64,000 nucleotides of DNA from Polytrichum commune (taxonomy: Eukaryota > Streptophyta > Polytrichopsida > Polytrichales > Polytrichaceae): positions 58,587,169 through 58,651,168 of the forward strand of contig OX485806.1 in NCBI GenBank assembly GCA_950295325.1, read 5' to 3'. Under the pieces are notes generated by a model, which saw nothing but the letters and a program-made list of their open reading frames with translations, was not told the DNA's origin and did no database searches. The position numbers were made by a program, and so were the translations under genes. Positions within the stretch are counted from its first letter, which is position 1. Each line of letters opens with the position of its first letter. Positions 58,236 through 64,000 of this stretch are shown here, one piece after another.

Positions 58236-59030
58236 AGCTTATCTACCTTATGGTAAAGATACAAAGGACCTAGCTCTTATATAGCCTATCAATGTAAATA
58301 AGGTGAGGTATTCCTACTCTACTCCTAACTCTGTATATAGTGAGGAAAAACGCCTAATATGTGCATTCTTCCTATATCACTATATCTCTTATTTCCTTAA
58401 GAAAATGAACATAGCTCGCTCAGATATTTTTATAGGGAGCACGTATAATCCACATCTTCTATAACAATCAAAATGTGGTAGATTGCATTCTAGAATCTAC
58501 CTATATAATATCTAAATATGGGAGACTTCTTAAACCTAACCAAGAGGTCATTTTTTGGCATTTGTTTTACTTCCACCTCCTGTTGTCTTGCCTATGTGGC
58601 CTAGTTGAGTATTAATCACCATGGGGCTCTTTAATTCTCAGTGGCTTATAAATCTATCAATAATCTCACTAATGTTTATTTGCCTCCTACATAGTACACT
58701 AGTTTAGATTGGCTTACTAATGGTGCCCTTTTAATTTTACATGGTTATTAAATTATCTATACTAATTTGGTAACCGTCCCATAGGCCTCTTTAAACCTAA
58801 ACACATAATCCTCATTAAGTGGAAATTATGGTGATATTGACTTGGCGTTGTTGATAGACACCCGTGGTAGTAGTCCAATAACCATTTTTTTTTGCCCAAT
58901 ACCCTCAGAGTATTCAAGTTTTTTCAAGCCTGGTATATGGCTAAGATGGTCTCATACCCGCCATGGACAATTAATGTTTGAGCTTCCTTTCCCATTTTCA
59001 GTGGTCCTCTTCTATTTGTTGTTTGGTTTT
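58236..59030. other. AT-rich flank of the CACTA element, nothing recognised
   Basis: Short frames only; a plus-strand frame at 58842-59036 has no domain motif. Confidence 0.4.
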
Positions 59031-60290
59031 TTATGAACATGCCCTCTCAAACCCCCAACACATATGAACGACAAAAATAGAATGATGCCATGAAACCAAG
59101 TCACCTTGCTCACCACTGGTTGAAAATTTCTTAAAGCACTTGTGCAAGTCTTTCTTGCTGCTTGACACCCTCCTGCCAGACAACAAGGTTGGTCTTCCCC
59201 TTTTGCCCGTAGACATTACCAAATAATGAGTCATTGCAGTTGCATCATCCTCAACAACTTTGCAATGTATTGTGCCACGTATATGATTTTGAAGATGTCA
59301 AAAGATTTTTCTTTGGAAGACACAATTGATAGATATCATAGCAATATGTTCATTTGACCTTTAACCAAAAGCACTTAACTCGGTCCCCTACTACCACAAA
59401 TGGTGGTCTCTTGGAGTCTAATTTTGCATTGACCTTATCCACAAATTGTATTTTTTTTACTAGTCGTTTATGATCCTCAACCGTAAGAATTAAAATATCC
59501 TCTTTTCTTGGGACCAAATTGTGGATATTCAGTTCATTCAATACCTTTACGACGACAATAATTTTTGACGTGAACAATTCTTATTATGTGATTATTTTAA
59601 GTTAGATTTTATTTTGTTATGCCAGCCTTTGTATGATCGCATGAATCCCCACCAAGAGATTTTTTTACACTTTTTGCACCATGACTTAACAATTGCCATT
59701 CCTTTCTAGTCCCATCATTTCAATATCCAAATGTAATCGTACGAATGTGATGTGATCAAGGTTTTTCCTTAATTTATCCTCAACCTTTGCGTGCCATTCA
59801 AGGACGTCTTTGGAAATCATTATTGAAATGAGAATGGGAGGTGTTGTTTTTGTATAGCTAACCCAATCAATAGAGGCATAATTATGTTCCAAATCATCTT
59901 CATCTGGAATTTCTATTAGATCGCAATCTAGGAATTTGGATACTCCAATGTTAATTGAATCAAACACAGCAAAATCATCTCCAATACGCGCATGCTTCAC
60001 CAACCTCTCTCCAACATCTAATTATTGAATCACATACACTTTCAACATAATAGTATTCAACCTCTCTAACTTCACTTTGATTCTTGAAGACTCTTCAATA
60101 TCCCAAAACTAGTATTTCGAGTCCAACACAATATTGTCTTGAAAGTAGTGCTGCCAATTTGACATTAATAAGGCCAACATATTCAAATGCATTCCCCTCA
60201 ATCTCAATCACAAAATCCTTTGTGGAAGAGGCCATTGAGTGTTTGGCCATAACCATAAACCTTTGCACGTCAACAACAAACTTAGTTTAA
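59031..60290 (-). pseudogene. Unrecognised minus-strand gene remains
   Basis: Collinear frames occur at 60290-60110 (MVMAKHSMASSTKDFVIEIE, YVGLINVKLAALLSRQY), 60003-59686 (RIGDDFAVFDSINIGVSKFL, DLIEIPDEDDLEHNYASIDW), 59577-59350 (LVPRKEDILILTVEDHKRLV, RPPFVVVGDRVKCFWLKVK) and 59234-59031 (GRPTLLSGRRVSSSKKDLHK). The composition is protein-like and acidic/hydrophobic, with stops between patches. I do not recognise the family. Confidence 0.35.
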
Positions 60291-61689
60291 AAAAACCAAC
60301 CCTAAACAATGCAAAGAAAAACAAACAAACAAGGCATGCAATCTAAACCCCAAACATGTTGGAATCATTTTTACACAAATATATGATTTGAAGTTAGAGG
60401 TTCAAGAAGCCTACAACCAATCACACCAAAAGAAATTAGGGGAAACATGGGAGTTCATAACGGTCCCACTTTGGTTTAGCAGAAGTCACTAGAGAGAATT
60501 TATTGAAAAAACAAATTTTAAATAAAAGTTATCGTATGATGTGGATGATTTTTTGCCACATTAAACTGCAATTTTTATTTTATTTTATTTTTCAATATAT
60601 TGGTTGATGTTGGTTCATTTCTAATGAGTAGTGTAACAAAGGGAAGGGGCCTTCTAAAGGCCTCAATTCTCTCCAAATTGAAATCACAAAAAACATTGGA
60701 CCACATAGCTATGATTGGAGAACCGGTTGTTCATAATAGATGATTTGGTTGAGTTTGAGAAATAACCAATTTAAGTTCAAGACTTCAAGAGAATTACAGA
60801 TCAATTCAGATGAATTTATGGAATATACCTGAAATTGATATAGAAAAACCGAAGGATGTCAACGTTTAACCGGTTGGACTTGCAAACACTAGGATCTCAA
60901 CCGATTATGTCCAAAAATCTCCTTGATCACTCCTGCATAGATCTATTGCAAAACAAAGGTTCCAGAATGTAATTATATATATGTCGCATTGTGGCAATTG
61001 TCACACAAAAAAAATTATTGACATGTGTAGGAGGTTGATAATTCTTGGACAAAATTTCAACTAGAATCCTTAAACTCTTTGCCTCCACTCAAAGATTACA
61101 CAAAAATTGAGATCAATCGGGTGGAAAGAAAAAAATACATATGGTAGAAACATAAAAAATAGGAAATCTATGTCTACATGAATATTGAAGTTTTGTGTCT
61201 CATGAATAGTCCAAAACAAAGAATTAGTTTCAACCAGCCTCGCTAGATCATGCCATTCTAGACCTTAAACCCTAAACTCTAAAATCCACACACACAATAT
61301 TCTTTGAAATCGAGTGTAAATTTCCTCTTAAAATCTTATTTACTTCTACTCCTCTAAATATCACAACCTACTTGAGGACGATTCTTTGGTACCACAAACA
61401 TCCTAAACAAAGTGGCTTAGTTTATCTTTGTAAGTATCAATATGCAAAGAATACTTAATTGTTTAAACTAAGTTGTAAACTCTAAAATGAGAACAAAAAA
61501 AAGATAGTCAATCCAATTTTTTTACAATTACATATGCAATAAAAAACAATCAAAATGAAGTGATCATTGACAGATCGGGTGCACATACACCAAGGTAGGG
61601 AAGGTTGCCTTTGATGCCTAATTCCAAGTGTTGTGTGTTGATAATACAATAGAGTAACCTTGAAGGTAGATTTTTTGGGAGGAGGACAA
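60291..61689. other. AT-rich DNA, nothing recognised
   Basis: No open frame of note on either strand and no inverted or direct repeat that could be delimited by eye. Confidence 0.4.
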
Positions 61690-62290
61690 AATTATTGATC
61701 TCATCCAATTATTGGTTCCACTCATATATCAATTCCTCTACATATTCAAAATCTATTAATAAAAAAATTCTAAATTCTTTGGCACTCAAATGATCTCAAA
61801 CCACCCAAACAATGTTGGAATAACCTAAGTCATCACCTTAACACTCCGGATTGATGCAATATCACTCAAAATCCATCAATAAAGAAAATATAAGTTTTTT
61901 GGTACTCAAATGACCTCAAACCACTCAAACAATGTCTAAATTACCTAAGTCATCACCTTAACACTTTGGATTGATGCAATATCACATTAAATTCATCATT
62001 AGAGAAAATCTAAGTTTTTTGGCATTCAAATGACCTCAAACCACTCATAAAATAACAAAATCACCTATATTAACACCTTAACATTCCAAAATGATACAAT
62101 GTCACCCTTAAGCCTTCAACAAAGAGTAAGTTTAAGTTTTTTGGCACATCACTCCAAGACCTCTATAAAAAATCTATGTTTTCTGGCATTCAAATCACCT
62201 CAAACTACTAAAAAAATGTGCGAATTATTAAATTCAACATCTTAATACTCTAGATAGATGCAATATCACTCAAAACCTCTTAAATAAACA
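61690..62290 (+). repeat. 120-bp tandem array
   Basis: TTGG(C/T)A(C/T)TCAAATGA(C/T)CTCAAA ends at 61800, 61920 and 62040, an exact 120-bp period, with diverged units following to about 62290. Each unit includes CACCTTAACA(C/T)T and ATTGATGCAATATCAC. No coding frame is conserved. Confidence 0.85.
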
Positions 62291-62749
62291 AATGTAGGGT
62301 GAACATCACTCCATCAAGATCAAACCACTCACGAAGGTTAGATCTTCACTCAAAAACGAATTGGATCTACATTCATGCATTCAAAAGGAGTATTTTCACA
62401 CCAAATGAGCTTGCGGATGTGGTAACACTCCGTCAAGGTGCTCCACGTTGGTCTTGTCTTTCAAGAATGCTCCAAGGTATTCCAAAGTTGCTCCAAAGCT
62501 CCAAGACTCTTCCAAAAGCTCCCAAACGCCTCCCAAACGCCTCCGATCAAATCTAGCCCTCTTCATGTTCCTCCTAAAATTGGTTACCTTCCTTCAAAGC
62601 AAATTGAGCGTATGATAGGATGGAAATAAGATAGGACCATCATGAAAATAAGTAGAGAGACCATCATAGAAAGGTCGTACACAACACAAACTCGTTGCAT
62701 ATAATAAAGATTGTGATTAGTTTTTTTTTATGTTTTTATTTATTTGACG

Positions 62750-63465
62750 AGGTTAAAACTAGCATTGCCATCCCATATGGGACAATGTGACCAATGCAAC
62801 CTAGTATTATCCTCCAATAATCTTCTACAATCTTTCTTAAAATATGGACAATGGCTTGGTTAACTCATTTGGCTAGGTCATTGGTCTAAGGGTGATAGGG
62901 TGAGGTTTTTCGGTGGACTGGTCCTACATAGTCAATTTTTCATTTTATAAATGAAAGAAATGGTAGCGATGTGATGAGAAGGAACATCATATGAAGGTCG
63001 TTCTTTGCATAACTTTGATAAGCATCGCATCTACCAGCGTGTTTGTGAACATCCGTGAACATGGTCGACCAAAAATGCCCAACTCAAAGGGCCTTTTGTG
63101 CCTCTAGGCGACCAACAAAGTGCCCCCCCCCCCCAAGTGTTGTCGTGACATGCTACAAGGATATCTGAGATTTTGGTTGCATTCACGTATTCGCAAAGGA
63201 CCCCATCCAATTTCCTTTGGTAGAGATGATTGGCGATGATAACATAATGACGATTGTGGACTTTAATCTTCCACCATTCATTATTGTCCAACACTTTGGT
63301 CATTGTTTGAATGTTCAAAGAATTGACAATGTGAGCATACCACGATGGCACTACCATAATGAGAAATAAATTATCATGGGATAGTTCATCATCAATGTTC
63401 ACTATGCCCACCTCTTCATAAAATCTTGAGAGGTAGTCGGCCTTTTTGTGTAAATACCATAGCAA
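62750..63465 (-). pseudogene. Ty3/gypsy fragment G5: RNase H end and integrase
   Basis: The frame KKADYLSRFYEEVGIVNIDD, NEWWKIKVHNRHYVIIANHL, YQRKLDGVL, then KISDILVACHDNTWGG and HFVGRLEAQKALWVGHFWST and HKHAGRCDAY gives the RNase H end and an HHCC zinc finger with the last Cys replaced by Tyr. A later block reads DYVGPVHRKTSPYHP, then QAIVHILRKIVEDY, with most of the core deleted. It is the same family as G1. A run of C (63124-63133) marks a frameshift. Confidence 0.65.
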
Positions 63466-63966
63466 GGCATGTTGTGCTCTTAATGTTGTGTTCCATCAAA
63501 AGAACTTCAAAGACTTTCAAAATGGACTCCCTCCGCTCATTCATAGAAATGCCTTAATTACATGCTCCAATTGCATATTCTACAAATGCTTGACACTCCT
63601 TAAATCTCTCAAACCATTTTCCTTTGGATTTCATCATGTAAATCCACACCTTTCTCTAAAAATCATACCCAAAATTAATAAAATACTTTCCCTTTCCATG
63701 GCCATGTTTTTCATGGAGCCACAAACACCCGAATGCACAATCTCTAAGGGTTTTGTTGCTTGCCTTTACTTATCATTGCCCAACTTTGCCTCATATTGCT
63801 TACCTTCCATGCACACTTTGCAAACCAATGTAGAGGTGGAATGACAGATTTTACGTAGGTTCATGCCCCTCAACATGTTTTGTAGTGCATAAATGCTCTT
63901 CACATTAAAATGACCAAGTCGGCAAATCCAAAGCTTCACCAAACCGCCTCCTGCACGCAAATGCAC
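63466..63966 (-). pseudogene. Ty1/copia fragment: GAG-pre-integrase and integrase start
   Basis: The frame LWICRLGHFNVKSIYALQNM, then CHSTSTLVCKVCMEGKQYEA is the copia GAG-pre-integrase zinc segment (H...C..C). It continues as KATKPLEIVHSGVCG and RKVWIYMMKSKGKWFERFKE, the first part of the integrase core. It meets the gypsy fragment G5 at about 63465 in the same orientation. The remainder lies outside the window. Confidence 0.7.
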
Positions 63967-64000
63967 AATATTGGTTACATCTACTCCACATACCTCTGTG

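Noticed and set aside
63124-63133. Run of ten C as a possible regulatory or structural site
   Set aside because: It sits in a decayed gypsy frame at a frameshift and is more likely a replication or sequencing slip.

Overview
The window is nuclear DNA from a land plant with a repeat-dense genome. The first exon of the CAAX prenyl protease gene RCE1 sits at the left edge with a plant-like sequence and a GT donor. The rest is plant-type transposable elements: Ty3/gypsy, Ty1/copia, CACTA, MULE and a Tourist-like MITE, with GT-AG introns and several satellite arrays. There is no operon, ribosome-binding-site or CRISPR structure. I favour a seed-free plant or a gymnosperm because of the coding families, but cannot prove the lineage. 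No tRNA or rRNA gene was seen. Nearly all coding sequence apart from RCE1 exon 1 is decayed.

Layout. 1-1.2 kb: RCE1 exon 1 (minus strand), its 5' flank, and a 600-bp MITE with a TTA target-site duplication (TSD). 2.8-9.8 kb: a multi-exon minus-strand pseudogene that appears to join a ParB-like GNHR domain to a beta-class amino-methyltransferase. One of its exons is split by a 2.8-kb solo LTR (family L). 9.8-11.2 kb: a ~205-bp tandem array. 11.2-12.2 kb: a solo LTR of family S. 13.6-15.9 kb: a decayed MULE transposase with a SWIM zinc finger and an intron. 15.9-24.4 kb: nested LTRs (a 2,278-bp TG..CA element, an E-family LTR, and an S-family element with primer binding site and an S solo LTR inside). 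24.5-35 kb: two gypsy elements facing each other. 35.9-45.9 kb: remains of a second, transposase-like gene around a second L-family LTR that carries two E-family LTRs. 45.8-52 kb: a gypsy gag split by a 3.9-kb element (H), itself split by an S solo LTR. 52.3-58.2 kb: a complete-ended CACTA element with internal satellites and another S solo LTR. 58.2-64 kb: AT-rich DNA, an unrecognised decayed gene, a 120-bp array, then a gypsy fragment joined to a copia fragment.

How the parts relate. Most insertions were delimited by eye from terminal dinucleotides plus matching 5-bp (LTR), 3-bp (CACTA, MITE) duplications, so the order of events can be read: host gene or older element first, then L, H or CACTA, then E and S. 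The two S copies at 46.7 and 54.6 kb are both 972 bp with perfect TSDs and look the youngest. Stop codons in the decayed genes are mostly explained by C-to-T or G-to-A transitions, as expected for long-methylated DNA. The points most worth following up are the ParB/methyltransferase fusion family, a run of about five integrase zinc-finger segments in one gypsy element, and hairpins in the S LTR whose two arms change together between copies.
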